DNA of 64,000 bases. It comes from Aureivirga marina. Lineage in GTDB: Bacteria > Bacteroidota > Bacteroidia > Flavobacteriales > Flavobacteriaceae. This document shows, piece after piece, positions 8,157 to 16,312 of this stretch (the stretch's first letter is position 1; the number at the start of each line of letters is the position of its first letter). The translations under genes were made by a program, and so were the position numbers. The stretch is from contig NZ_JADPIB010000001.1 of NCBI RefSeq assembly GCF_015767265.1, positions 62,001 through 126,000 on the forward strand, read 5' to 3'. The notes under the pieces were generated by a model that ran no database searches, had not been told where the DNA came from, and saw only the letters and a list, made by a program, of their open reading frames with translations.

Positions 8157-8669
8157 TCAAGGTCTTATTATTAATTTTCCATCTGGTAAAAAACCTAGAC
8201 TTTTAGTTAATTTATCTGTTATTTCTAATCCGTTTGGAGCATCAAACTCTTTAGATCCAATTTCTAATCTTCCATTAAAATTTTTAATTGCAGTGAAATA
8301 ACAATTGAATTTTTTAGATAATTCATTTGGAACTGTTATCACAACAGCAGAATTTTGAATTACTAAAACCTTTCCCTTATCTGATTCTTTTAAACTTCTA
8401 GATTCTGAAACATATAAATATTCTAAATCTCTTGATTCACTTTCAATAGATTCAAAATTTAGCTTTTCAATTTTCTCCTTTAATTCTTTTGTAAAGTTTT
8501 CCGCAGATAAACTTTTCCCTTCTTCTTTAGATTGTTTTTTAGCAACTTCATCAATTAAATTATTGATTGTACTTTTTATAATATTGAAATCCGAAGCTGA
8601 AAATTGGTCTTTTGGATCTCCAGTAAGTTGTCTTGTATCTCTTTTATCTTCTATTTCTATTTTTTTCAT
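8157..8669 (-). CDS. Putative phage fibre or tail protein
   Basis: This is a 170-aa protein. The N-terminal 85 residues are helical and charged (KKIEIEDKRDTRQLTGD, then a helix with NNLIDEVAKK), followed by a beta domain containing DKGKVLVIQNSAVVITVP. This resembles the 'value-or-default' domains of phage fibres. There is no signal peptide. The arrangement of trimerising helix then beta domain fits a small fibre or head spike, but that is inference. Confidence 0.45.
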   Translation of the reverse strand: MKKIEIEDKRDTRQLTGDPKDQFSASDFNIIKSTINNLIDEVAKKQSKEEGKSLSAENFTKELKEKIEKLNFESIESESRDLEYLYVSESRSLKESDKGKVLVIQNSAVVITVPNELSKKFNCYFTAIKNFNGRLEIGSKEFDAPNGLEITDKLTKSLGFLPDGKLIIRP

Positions 8670-8672
8670 AAG

Positions 8673-9101
8673 CTAAAGTGAAAAGGTTAAAGCATAAGGA
8701 AAACCATCATCAACAAATCTTACAGGAATTAATGATTTATTATAAAATGTGATTTCTGTTCCTGATCCAGATTTAAAATTAATTTTCATTTCAAGAGGAA
8801 TTATCTTATTTCCTACTTCATATACTTCTTGCTGTACAGTTTTTATTCTTACCGAATATTTGTCTTTCAGCATTCTATGAAAATCAAAAAAGTCTGATTC
8901 TTTTAATCCTGGATAAAGAAGTTGAATTTTATAATTATAAAGTGTTCCTGATTTTGTTTTCTGAGAAGAGTTTAAAAACTTTATGGAATTTGGTGTTCCA
9001 TATATTTTATGAAAAGAATAGTCTGGAGCAAACTTAAATGATCTTACTCCAACTTCACAAATATTTGAAATTGCTCCTTCTTTATTCTTTTGTAATGTCA
9101 T
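8673..9101 (-). CDS. Hypothetical phage structural protein
   Basis: This is a 142-aa, beta-rich soluble protein (IKFLNSSQKTKSGTLYNYKI and an F/Y-rich end). It is the first gene of the minus-strand late cluster and is divergent from the ATPase gene at 9185 across an 83-bp gap, which should hold both promoters. A tail or virion role follows from position only. Confidence 0.45.
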   Translation of the reverse strand: MTLQKNKEGAISNICEVGVRSFKFAPDYSFHKIYGTPNSIKFLNSSQKTKSGTLYNYKIQLLYPGLKESDFFDFHRMLKDKYSVRIKTVQQEVYEVGNKIIPLEMKINFKSGSGTEITFYNKSLIPVRFVDDGFPYALTFSL

Positions 9102-9184
9102 ATTACAAGAATAATAATGTTCATAGAGATTTTAAAGGACATTAAATTTTGTAAATTCGGAAAATATAAATAAAATTATAAAAA

Positions 9185-10567
9185 ATGATAGCTGAAATTG
9201 TTCATGAAGACAAAAAATTTAGACTTATAAATGAAAAAGATTTAATAAAAGACAGAAATATTTATTCTATTATCGTTGGTAAAAATGGATCTGGTAAAAG
9301 TCATTTATTAAATAATATTATACATAGTGTTTTTCAAAATTTTTATGTAAATAAACATCAAGACAGTTTATTTAACAATAACATTTTACTTAAAAAATCA
9401 TCTTTATACCCAAAAAACATATTAGCTATATCCACTAGCCCTTTTGATAAATTCCCTTTATCAAATGAATATAAAAACACATTACTAGAATCAAATTATC
9501 ATTATTTAGGAATAAGAGATATTAAAAGTAGAAACTTTGGCTTAGCATTATTGAATAAAATTATTTTGAACATCCTTGATGTGGCAAATTCCAATCCAAT
9601 TCAATTAGAAAATCTTAAAAAAACATTGAAATATATAGGATATATGCCAGTACTTAATTTAATTTATCGAACTAAATTAAATAGGCAAAATATTGAAATT
9701 ATATTAAATGAATTACAGGAAATTAAATCTAATAAGGAAAAAATTCAATATTATCTTTTTAAATCCAAAATAGGTACTTTATTAAGCACGGATTTTTTTA
9801 AAATTCCAGGTCAATTAAATGAATTTGATATTGAAAAGTTTAATAAACTATATGATATATTAAGCAACATAGAATTAATAGATGACATTCAAGTAATTAT
9901 AAATGATGGAGTAAGAATATCTAATCATTTTTATTTTGAAATTAGGGACTTGTTATATTCTGAATTATTGTTTTTAATAGAATGTGGTTTATTAAAATTA
10001 AAGGAAGTTTTACTGTATAAAGAAAATCATGACATATATGATTTAACAAAAGCTAGTTCTGGAGAACAATGTATATTGATTACAATTCTTAATATTGCTG
10101 CTCTAATAAAAAACAATAGTTTAATTTTAATAGATGAACCTGAAATTTCATTACATCCAGAATGGCAAGAAAAATTTATTCAGTTATTGATTTCAACTTT
10201 TAAAAATTTCAAAAATTGTCATTTCATAATTGCAACACATTCTCCTCAACTAATTTCAAAACTTGAGCACGATAACTGTTTTATTTTAAAAATCAATGAA
10301 AATATTTTATTAAGTGCTTCAAAATCTAGAAATCAATCTATAGATTATCAATTAGCAAATATCTTTGATTCTCCTGGTTTTAAAAATGAATATTTAGCTA
10401 GAATTGGTTTTTCAATTTTATCTAAAGTTTCAAAAGTTAAAATGTTTGATGAAGAAGATTTAGGAAATTATCAAATTTTAATAAATCAACAACCTAACTT
10501 AGATTTAAACGATCCTTTAAATAAGCTTATTCCTTTAATTCAAGAATTATATACTAAATATGCCTGA
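9185..10567 (+). CDS. AAA family ATPase, PtuA-like (Septu-type defence)
   Basis: This is a 460-aa, SMC/RecF-like ATPase. Walker A is GKNGSGKS (32-39), the ABC-type signature is SSGEQ (291-295), Walker B is LILIDEPE (313-320) and the switch His is in THSPQ (351-355). Between Walker A and the signature are about 250 residues of helical insertion. Such OLD/RecF-type ATPases partner with a nuclease in Septu and related anti-phage systems. The next gene is an HNH nuclease overlapping by 8 bases, as in PtuA-PtuB pairs. It lies on the strand opposite to all neighbouring phage genes, marking it as an inserted cargo cassette. Confidence 0.75.
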   Translation: MIAEIVHEDKKFRLINEKDLIKDRNIYSIIVGKNGSGKSHLLNNIIHSVFQNFYVNKHQDSLFNNNILLKKSSLYPKNILAISTSPFDKFPLSNEYKNTLLESNYHYLGIRDIKSRNFGLALLNKIILNILDVANSNPIQLENLKKTLKYIGYMPVLNLIYRTKLNRQNIEIILNELQEIKSNKEKIQYYLFKSKIGTLLSTDFFKIPGQLNEFDIEKFNKLYDILSNIELIDDIQVIINDGVRISNHFYFEIRDLLYSELLFLIECGLLKLKEVLLYKENHDIYDLTKASSGEQCILITILNIAALIKNNSLILIDEPEISLHPEWQEKFIQLLISTFKNFKNCHFIIATHSPQLISKLEHDNCFILKINENILLSASKSRNQSIDYQLANIFDSPGFKNEYLARIGFSILSKVSKVKMFDEEDLGNYQILINQQPNLDLNDPLNKLIPLIQELYTKYA

Positions 10568-11219
10568 TATTACAATACCCGTTACTTTTACACCAGAGCA
10601 ACAAAGTTTAATAAATTCTAAATTAAATGATCCTGACTTTACTCATCAACATTGGGGAAATGATGATTTATTAGATTTGAGAAGGCACATTCGAAATCAT
10701 TATAGAGGGTTATCAGGTTTTTGTTCATATTGTAAAAATGAAGTTTCTATTTCATCTGCAAGTAATGCTCATATAGAACATATTATTCCAAAATCTCAAA
10801 TACCAAAATTTATATTTACTCCAAAAAATCTATGTGTAGTTTGTTGTGATTGTAATGAAATTAAAAAAAATAAAATAATCAATAATGAATTAGAAAACCC
10901 TTTAAGTAATGAAAATAGAAATTATATAAGATACCCTAATTCATCTAATTCTTTTAAAATTGTTCATCCACACTTTGATAATTATAATGATCATATTGCA
11001 AAAAATGGTAATCTATATATAGACTTGTCCGATAAAGGTTCGTTTACAATATATATTTGTAGATTAAATAGAAGAGCACATGAATATGGTCTTGATGGAG
11101 ATTTAACTTCACACCTAGATGCAATAAGAGGCTTAAATATTCTAATGGATAATGATGATAGAGAAAAAGACAACAGCATAATTTCTAGATTTAAAAAATT
11201 ATTCGGTCTAGATAATTGA
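10560..11219 (+). CDS. HNH endonuclease, PtuB-like (Septu-type defence)
   Basis: This is a 219-aa nuclease. Visible are a zinc-binding C-SY-C (55-58), the HNH core HIEHIIPKS (71-79), Asn90, and a second Cys cluster CCDCN (95-99) followed by EIKKNK. This is the layout of the HNH family seen with retron and Septu ATPases. Its start lies inside the end of the ATPase gene, so the two are co-translated. In known systems the ATPase senses infection and licenses the HNH nuclease, causing nucleic-acid cleavage. The role here is inferred from that architecture. No reverse transcriptase is nearby, so it is not a retron. Confidence 0.75.
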   Translation: MPDITIPVTFTPEQQSLINSKLNDPDFTHQHWGNDDLLDLRRHIRNHYRGLSGFCSYCKNEVSISSASNAHIEHIIPKSQIPKFIFTPKNLCVVCCDCNEIKKNKIINNELENPLSNENRNYIRYPNSSNSFKIVHPHFDNYNDHIAKNGNLYIDLSDKGSFTIYICRLNRRAHEYGLDGDLTSHLDAIRGLNILMDNDDREKDNSIISRFKKLFGLDN

Positions 11220-11221
11220 AC

Positions 11222-11319
11222 TTTCGTGCTAAACTGTGCTAAAATCGTGCTAAGAAAAACCCAATAAAAACAAGGCTTTAAGTCTTGTTTTTTGTTTTTA
11301 GCACGAAAGCACGATTTTA
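11222..11319. repeat. Crossing inverted repeats built from GTGCTAA heptamers
   Basis: Three direct GTGCTAA copies (11226, 11236, 11247) are followed by an inverted TTAGCAC (11298-11304) and a GCAC half-copy (11309). A 12-bp arm at 11222-11233 is the exact complement of 11297-11308, and an 11-bp arm at 11240-11250 is the exact complement of 11309-11319. The two pairings cross, so they would be alternative folds or a pseudoknot. The element starts 3 bases after the HNH stop and surrounds that unit's terminator. Confidence 0.7.
11267..11300 (+). terminator. Intrinsic terminator of the ATPase-HNH operon
   Basis: The stem ACAAGGCTT with AAGTCTTGT has a very short loop and is followed by TTTTTTGTTTTT. 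It lies inside the larger inverted-repeat element, 50 bases after the HNH stop. Confidence 0.65.
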
Positions 11320-11500
11320 TATTGCTTTTTAATTATCCTTTCTTTTTAAAAAAGAATATATATTATTATATATAGCGGATATTCTTTGAAAATCAGCATA
11401 TAAGTTCTATTTCTCTTAAAATAAATTGGTGGGTGTAGGGAGGAAAAATCATTGAAAGTAAAAAAATACACGTTCCCTATTTTAATTTATTTGTATGCAT
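11320..11500. other. AT-rich intergenic stretch, no gene seen
   Basis: Between the repeat element and the primase terminator are about 180 bases with an AT-rich run (TATATATTATTATATATAG at about 11350-11372) and a short G-rich patch (GGTGGGTGTAGGGAGG, near 11430). No reading frame of note is present. It separates two convergent units. Confidence 0.5.
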
Positions 11501-11530
11501 AAAAAAACCTCCCATTCAGGAGGTTTTTAA
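11500..11530 (-). terminator. Intrinsic terminator of the primase-helicase operon
   Basis: ACCTCC (11507-11512) pairs with GGAGGT (11519-11524) across a 6-base loop, with A/T flanks extending the stem. Seven T residues follow on the minus strand. It begins directly after the primase stop at 11531. Confidence 0.85.
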
Positions 11531-14500
11531 TTACTTATTCAACTGTGCAATCTCGAAATACATTTCATCAGGAACATTCACTGTAATATATTCAGTTCCG
11601 CTTCTTTTATCATCTTTTCCGTTTTGTTTCGGATTAAATTCAAACTCTTTGTAAATACAATATTGTTTTAGTTTCTTTTTAAAAGTTCTGATGTTTGTAT
11701 ATTTTTTCTGATCTGGATATTTGGTTAGAAATCCTTTTCCAAGAGAAATATTATCTCCATTAAACATATCTTCTTTTGGAATAGCTGAATTCACTGTGGC
11801 TTCTTTATAGAAAAACTCATCAGCCCAATCCAGGAATGTTTCTCCTATATCTTGCCTTAATTTCCTTTTCATTAAAGCTTCTTTTGGTCCTTCAATTATT
11901 CCATATTTAAAATACAGATGTAAACATTGAGCCATTAGATTATAAAATCTATTCCATTGTTTTTCACACCAACCTTGGAAAAATAAAACTCCAAAATCAT
12001 CTACTGGTTTGTGATTAGAATTATACCAATCTGAAAAACCTAAAAGTATTTGTCTATCATCAAAGCTTCCTCCCTCTCCTTTCAATGCATGATTTGTTGA
12101 AAATAGTAGTTTTGGTCCTGTTCCTTTTGGTAAAGTATATTTCTTATTTCCTTTTCCTTCAATTTGAAAATTCCCTGTGATTTCTGGAAAGAACCTTTCA
12201 AAATCCATATTGGCACGAATATCATCCAGAATAACATTTTGAGTTCTTTCATTTACTTCTTCCCAAATAAAACGATCTTCAGTTAAATCTTTTTTCTTTC
12301 CAGAGATATAAACAGTTTTAATGATATGATCTAAAGCAACTCCAAACAAAGATTTTCCACTTCTTCCATTTGATTCTCCAACCGCTGACATCATTCCATC
12401 CATACAAATAACAGCTTTTTCACATGCTGCATCTCTATAATTATGTAATAAATATCCCATTGCAGTGAGCTTTGACAATAAATGTCTATTTATTTCAAGC
12501 TTTTCAGCAATTGAATAATTTTCTAGTTTCCTGGTTTTATTTTCATGAAAAAAATCTGAAGTATTACAAAGGAATTGAAGAAAATCACATTTTTGTCCTT
12601 CTTCCATAATTTCAAATAAATATTCTCCTTTAAAATCTTTTAAACCTGGAACTTTTTTAATCTCCTTCTCTCCTATTTCTTGTATATCTTTTAAGAAGAA
12701 ATCTAATTTTTCTGGCTTAAAATCTAAAATAGAATCTTCCCAAACTTGTCCTTCTAAATTTTTTAATTCTTCTTCTACAATTTCTTCATCTGATATTCTC
12801 CAATACTTATCATTAAAATACATATACTGAAGATTTCTCTTTGATAAATTCAATTCTAGTGTTCTGAATTCTAAATTGGAAAGTGAATCTAATCCAAGAT
12901 AATTTTTAGCATTTCGATATAGCATATTTTCTACATCTTCCATGTTTAATTGCTTTGTAAAATCAATTACAAAATCTTTCATTTTGTATTCTTTTACTTC
13001 TCTTAAAATATTATCCTGAAGGTGAACAAAAGAGAATGTTCCATCGAACTTTTCTATTCTAAAAAAACCGCGATTTTGTAAAAAATTATAACATCTTTTG
13101 TGGTTAAAAGTGTAGTTTGTACTTATAATGTTTCCTTTCTTATCTTTTCTTTCTTCTCCATTCCAAAACTGTTCTGAATCCATTAAAGGTTGTGCTAAAA
13201 CACATTCTTTATTTTCATCAATACGCCATTTTTGCTTTCCAAAAACGAATTCCGGAACATCTTTTAAAGTGTCGAAATATTTAGCAACAAAAGCATCTTT
13301 ATTCTCTAATGCCCAAAATTCTTTTATTTTAAATTCTGAAACAGTTGTGATTTTATGAAACTGTAGCCAAGTTGCATCTCCTTTTGGTTCGATTAACGCT
13401 TTATCACATAACTTTGCTAATTCATCTTCTTTTCCTCTTAAACTATTAGTTAATAAGTCATCAATTCCTTTATCATTTTCATTGTTTGGTTTAATATGTC
13501 CAAAGAAAATATTTAAGTAAATATCCGAGTTTTTAAATGCAGCAAAATAATCTCTAAAGTTTACAACCGCTCTATAAAATGATTTTGGTCTTTGATCTGC
13601 TGAGTGTTTAGAATCAATTTTTGAAGAAAGATCAAAACAATCTTGGTCCAGGACAAAAACAATATTTTCAACTTGACATCTTTTAATTATTCTTTCGAAT
13701 TCTGCTGGAAGCTTTTTGTTATTTGCCATATTATGAATACCCATAACTCCAACAGAAATAATTCCATGCTTACAAGCTTTGTCAGCTTTCTTTTCTCCTT
13801 CTTGAATATAAAGTGTCTTGATTTTAGAAGACATTTTATATTTTCTTCTAATACATTTCGGAATGTATAGTTTTGTTCCAGAACCGTATGGACTTTTGTA
13901 TTTTACAGGATTTCCATTTTTATCCTGGTTTAAATCCGGATGTTGAAAACGAACTCTAAAAAATGGTTTTGGTTTTCCTTTTGGGTTTCCACTTCTATCA
14001 AGTTCGTAATATGTCATTTGTTTTCCTTCCAAATCATAATAATCTATGATTACATCGTCTCCTCGAACTTTTTGAAATTTTTCATCTACAGAACCACTTT
14101 TATAAATTTCTGCTGATTTTCTAGTATTATCAATCATGAAAACATCTTGATCTGTAATATCTGATTTAGCCAAACCAGAATTTTCAAGCATAGTTTCACA
14201 AAATGTTTTTTCCTTTTTAGCTTTTTGTGCAGCAGTTTTTAATTTTCTTTTTGTAGTGGTTTTATCTTTTTCTTTAAACTTTGGAATTTCAATAAAATTC
14301 AGTTGTGCCAATTCTTCTAAAGCTTGAGTATAATTATGTCCATGAAATTTCATTAAATATGATATAGGAGTTTTTACTCCTACATCACATTTAAAACATT
14401 TTGCTATTTTCTTAGTTGGTGTATATTTTAATCTTCCTTCTCCTTTACAATTATTACAATGCATTTCATAAGAAGAACCTTTCTTTTTACCTAGATTATG

Positions 14501-14587
14501 ATATTGATTTAAAATTTGTTCTAGAGTAGATTTTGATTTTATTTCTTCAGCTATTTCTTTTGGAATATATGTTTTATAGTTGCTCAT
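11531..14587 (-). CDS. Phage DNA primase-helicase (CHC2 zinc finger, TOPRIM, SF3/D5-like ATPase)
   Basis: This 1018-aa replication protein primes and unwinds phage DNA. In order: an N-terminal zinc ribbon with CNNC (44-47) and CFKC (64-67); a TOPRIM-like domain (about 255-330) with YIQEGEKKAD and the acidic VFVLDQD; a long linker; and a C-terminal helicase with the P-loop GESNGRSGKS (about 736-745), an acidic ILDDIRANMDFE Walker B region and a sensor-like LLFSTNHAL. The fusion of primase and helicase in one chain is typical of temperate phages and satellites. The start overlaps the preceding small gene by 14 bases. Confidence 0.85.
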   Translation of the reverse strand: MSNYKTYIPKEIAEEIKSKSTLEQILNQYHNLGKKKGSSYEMHCNNCKGEGRLKYTPTKKIAKCFKCDVGVKTPISYLMKFHGHNYTQALEELAQLNFIEIPKFKEKDKTTTKRKLKTAAQKAKKEKTFCETMLENSGLAKSDITDQDVFMIDNTRKSAEIYKSGSVDEKFQKVRGDDVIIDYYDLEGKQMTYYELDRSGNPKGKPKPFFRVRFQHPDLNQDKNGNPVKYKSPYGSGTKLYIPKCIRRKYKMSSKIKTLYIQEGEKKADKACKHGIISVGVMGIHNMANNKKLPAEFERIIKRCQVENIVFVLDQDCFDLSSKIDSKHSADQRPKSFYRAVVNFRDYFAAFKNSDIYLNIFFGHIKPNNENDKGIDDLLTNSLRGKEDELAKLCDKALIEPKGDATWLQFHKITTVSEFKIKEFWALENKDAFVAKYFDTLKDVPEFVFGKQKWRIDENKECVLAQPLMDSEQFWNGEERKDKKGNIISTNYTFNHKRCYNFLQNRGFFRIEKFDGTFSFVHLQDNILREVKEYKMKDFVIDFTKQLNMEDVENMLYRNAKNYLGLDSLSNLEFRTLELNLSKRNLQYMYFNDKYWRISDEEIVEEELKNLEGQVWEDSILDFKPEKLDFFLKDIQEIGEKEIKKVPGLKDFKGEYLFEIMEEGQKCDFLQFLCNTSDFFHENKTRKLENYSIAEKLEINRHLLSKLTAMGYLLHNYRDAACEKAVICMDGMMSAVGESNGRSGKSLFGVALDHIIKTVYISGKKKDLTEDRFIWEEVNERTQNVILDDIRANMDFERFFPEITGNFQIEGKGNKKYTLPKGTGPKLLFSTNHALKGEGGSFDDRQILLGFSDWYNSNHKPVDDFGVLFFQGWCEKQWNRFYNLMAQCLHLYFKYGIIEGPKEALMKRKLRQDIGETFLDWADEFFYKEATVNSAIPKEDMFNGDNISLGKGFLTKYPDQKKYTNIRTFKKKLKQYCIYKEFEFNPKQNGKDDKRSGTEYITVNVPDEMYFEIAQLNK

Positions 14588-14879
14588 GATTGTTCAAATT
14601 TTGGATAAACGTTTCTACTGTTTCGAATGAGGTTTTTTCTTGAGGTATTTTTCTTCCGTTGATATGATCGTTTAATTCTATAATTGCTTCCAACCATTTT
14701 TGAATTAAAGAATCTGGAATTTCTTCCTCAATGGTTACTAGCTTATACAAAAGCCTTCTTGCTTTACACTTGTACCAAATTGTTTGTTTTTGTTCTAAGC
14801 TGCTCTTGTCTTCTTTGTAACTCCTCAATTTTGTTTCTGTAGAAACTTTCGATTTGAAACTTGTCATTCGCACTGTCAT
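14574..14879 (-). CDS. Small phage early protein, start uncertain
   Basis: This is a frame of 101 codons, basic and helical, that ends 14 bases into the primase gene. If translation begins at the first ATG (14879), the gene overlaps the upstream 140-aa gene by 116 bases in another frame. No internal ATG follows residue 5, so either the long overlap is real or a non-ATG start nearer 14766 is used. The C-terminal 65 residues look like a genuine helical protein. No family was recognised. Confidence 0.5.
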   Translation of the reverse strand: MTVRMTSFKSKVSTETKLRSYKEDKSSLEQKQTIWYKCKARRLLYKLVTIEEEIPDSLIQKWLEAIIELNDHINGRKIPQEKTSFETVETFIQNLNNHEQL

Positions 14880-15186
14880 AGCTTGTAGAATTTAGGAAAT
14901 TCAGTTGTTGTTTATACTTTGCTATCTCTTTTTCAATAATTTCATGTTCGGCTTTTAACATCATCGGATCATCTTTTAAATAGTAAATAATTACGTTCAT
15001 TCTTTCACTTTGATCAGGATTTTGTTTCAAATAATGTTTTATTGCTTCTATCAAATTGAAATCAAAAACACCACAAAGTGATTTTATTTTACTACTCAAA
15101 TTTTCGATAATCTGTCTCCAGTTTAAAGGACATTCTTTTTGAAGCTTACCTTGTGCTTCTTTTCCCAATACATAATACTTTTTCAT
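14764..15186 (-). CDS. Hypothetical phage early protein with coiled coil
   Basis: This is a 140-aa soluble protein. The first half is globular (LNWRQIIENLSSKIKSLCGV) and the second half is a long charged helix (EHEIIEKEIAKYKQQL, then RNKIEELQRRQEQLR), suggesting oligomerisation. It is 3 bases after the 194-aa gene and is part of the early replication operon. The function is unknown. The position before the primase suggests a replication accessory role. Confidence 0.5.
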   Translation of the reverse strand: MKKYYVLGKEAQGKLQKECPLNWRQIIENLSSKIKSLCGVFDFNLIEAIKHYLKQNPDQSERMNVIIYYLKDDPMMLKAEHEIIEKEIAKYKQQLNFLNSTSYDSANDKFQIESFYRNKIEELQRRQEQLRTKTNNLVQV

Positions 15187-15189
15187 ATT

Positions 15190-15774
15190 TTAAATATTTT
15201 CGTGAAACACTCTGATTAATAAACCTGTCTTACTTTGAACATTTGCCTTTCTATAAAGCTTTGACTTTAAATATTTGAATTGAGATTCTTTTACTCCCAA
15301 TTCATCCCAACAAGCTTTATCTGGAAAATCCTTTTTGAATAAATCAATTATTTTAAGCTCTTCTTTTGTTAAAGAAGCTCCATTGATTTTAATTTCTTTA
15401 AACTTTAAACTTGGGCAATTTTCTTTTTCTCGGAAGTTTTCTGAAGCTTGAAGTTTTCCATTTATAACATCTGGTTTATCATCTAAATCACCATAATTAT
15501 AAAAAGTAAAAAGCTCGATTTGTCTTTCTAAACTAGGATTTCTATACTCAGGATTTGTTGTAAATTCCAAAATAGCTTCTGGAGTATTCAAATACATTTT
15601 TCCTAGTTCCTGGATAATACTTTTTGGTAGTTCTTCAAAATGTCGACTTTTTCCATTTTGTAACCAAATAACTTTTCTTCCAACTGAAGTTCCTACAAAT
15701 TCAATGTTGCAATCCATAGGAGAAACTCCTGCTATTTGCACAGGAGCTTCCTTTTCTTTAAGTTTGTTTTTCAT
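15190..15774 (-). CDS. Phage early protein with C-terminal helix-turn-helix-like segment
   Basis: This is a 194-aa soluble protein. The C-terminal 60 residues (from LTKEELKIIDLFKKDFPDK to SKLYRKANVQSKTGLLIRVF) have the layout of a LuxR/GerE-like or similar helix-turn-helix with a recognition helix ending in LKSKLYRKA. The N-terminal part is beta/alpha and not recognised. It is the second gene of the leftward early operon, where middle-gene regulators or replication factors are common. A transcription-regulator role is a guess. Confidence 0.5.
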   Translation of the reverse strand: MKNKLKEKEAPVQIAGVSPMDCNIEFVGTSVGRKVIWLQNGKSRHFEELPKSIIQELGKMYLNTPEAILEFTTNPEYRNPSLERQIELFTFYNYGDLDDKPDVINGKLQASENFREKENCPSLKFKEIKINGASLTKEELKIIDLFKKDFPDKACWDELGVKESQFKYLKSKLYRKANVQSKTGLLIRVFHENI

Positions 15775-15800
15775 AAGTTTATATTTATCTTTTTAGATAA

Positions 15801-15860
15801 GTATCATCAATCATAAAAAGTCTAGTTGCAGCTAGGCTTTTTTTATTTAAATTATGATAC
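15801..15860 (-). terminator. Nested inverted repeat / terminator after the Cro-like gene
   Basis: The inner stem AAGTCTAG with CTAGGCTT (about 15819-15838, one G-T pair) has A and T runs on both sides and would terminate the minus-strand transcript. The outer arms GTATCAT (15801-15807) and ATGATAC (15854-15860) are a second perfect inverted repeat around it, making a long stem. Because the early operon continues beyond it, it may be an attenuator or antitermination site. Confidence 0.55.
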
Positions 15861-15873
15861 TATATTTCTTTGA

Positions 15874-16134
15874 TTAACTGTTTAGTAGTTTCCTTTTTAC
15901 TTCTTCTTTTTCTTTTTGTTTTTTTATTCTATTCGAAAAGACTGTATATAAAGCCAACTCAATTTCATCATTATTATATACATCCATATTTAGCACATTG
16001 CTAATCATTGTTGATGAATGTGGATTTCCTTTTGAATTTAAAACACCTTTTTTTTCTAGTATTTCTTTCACTTCTGAAATATATCCTCTGTTCAATACTT
16101 TTTTTAGTTTCTCTCTTTCTTCTGCTGATATCAT
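15874..16134 (-). CDS. Small Cro-like / early phage regulator
   Basis: This is an 86-aa, basic, helical protein. Residues about 18-52 (a helix with YISEVKEILEKKG, a turn, then HSSTMISNVLNM) have the spacing of a lambda-Cro-type DNA-binding fold. It is the first gene of the leftward early operon, divergent from the CI-like repressor, with 178 bases of shared regulatory DNA between them. This genetic arrangement is the classic lysis-lysogeny switch. The Cro assignment rests on position and pattern. Confidence 0.55.
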   Translation of the reverse strand: MISAEEREKLKKVLNRGYISEVKEILEKKGVLNSKGNPHSSTMISNVLNMDVYNNDEIELALYTVFSNRIKKQKEKEEVKRKLLNS

Positions 16135-16186
16135 AATTTTAGATTAATGGTTAGTGATTAAATAAACATAAAAGATTAATGTTTTA

Positions 16187-16240
16187 TATATTTGTGTAAA
16201 TACTATGTAACAGTATTTATAATCTATGTAACAATATTAA
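16187..16240. promoter_or_regulatory. Divergent promoter/operator region of the lysogeny switch
   Basis: Two near-identical direct repeats, CTATGTAACAGTATT (16203-16217) and CTATGTAACAATATT (16224-16238), start 21 bases apart, which is two helical turns and places them on the same DNA face. A TATATTTG element (16187-16194) matches the Bacteroidota -7 consensus TAnnTTTG on the plus strand. The pair is a good candidate for repressor/Cro operators. Confidence 0.6.
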
Positions 16241-16312
16241 TTAAAATATTTCACACTACCAAGTTTGAATACACAAATATGTAAATAGAAGTATTTTATT
16301 ATCATAAAAGAT

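Noticed and set aside
9185-11530. The ATPase-HNH pair as part of a retron
   Set aside because: No reverse transcriptase gene is present within reach. The repeats after the HNH gene do not have the msr-msd layout with a flanking a1/a2 pair followed by a reverse transcriptase gene.
13643-13870. A plus-strand frame within the primase-helicase gene
   Set aside because: It lies opposite the TOPRIM domain, whose conservation explains the open frame.
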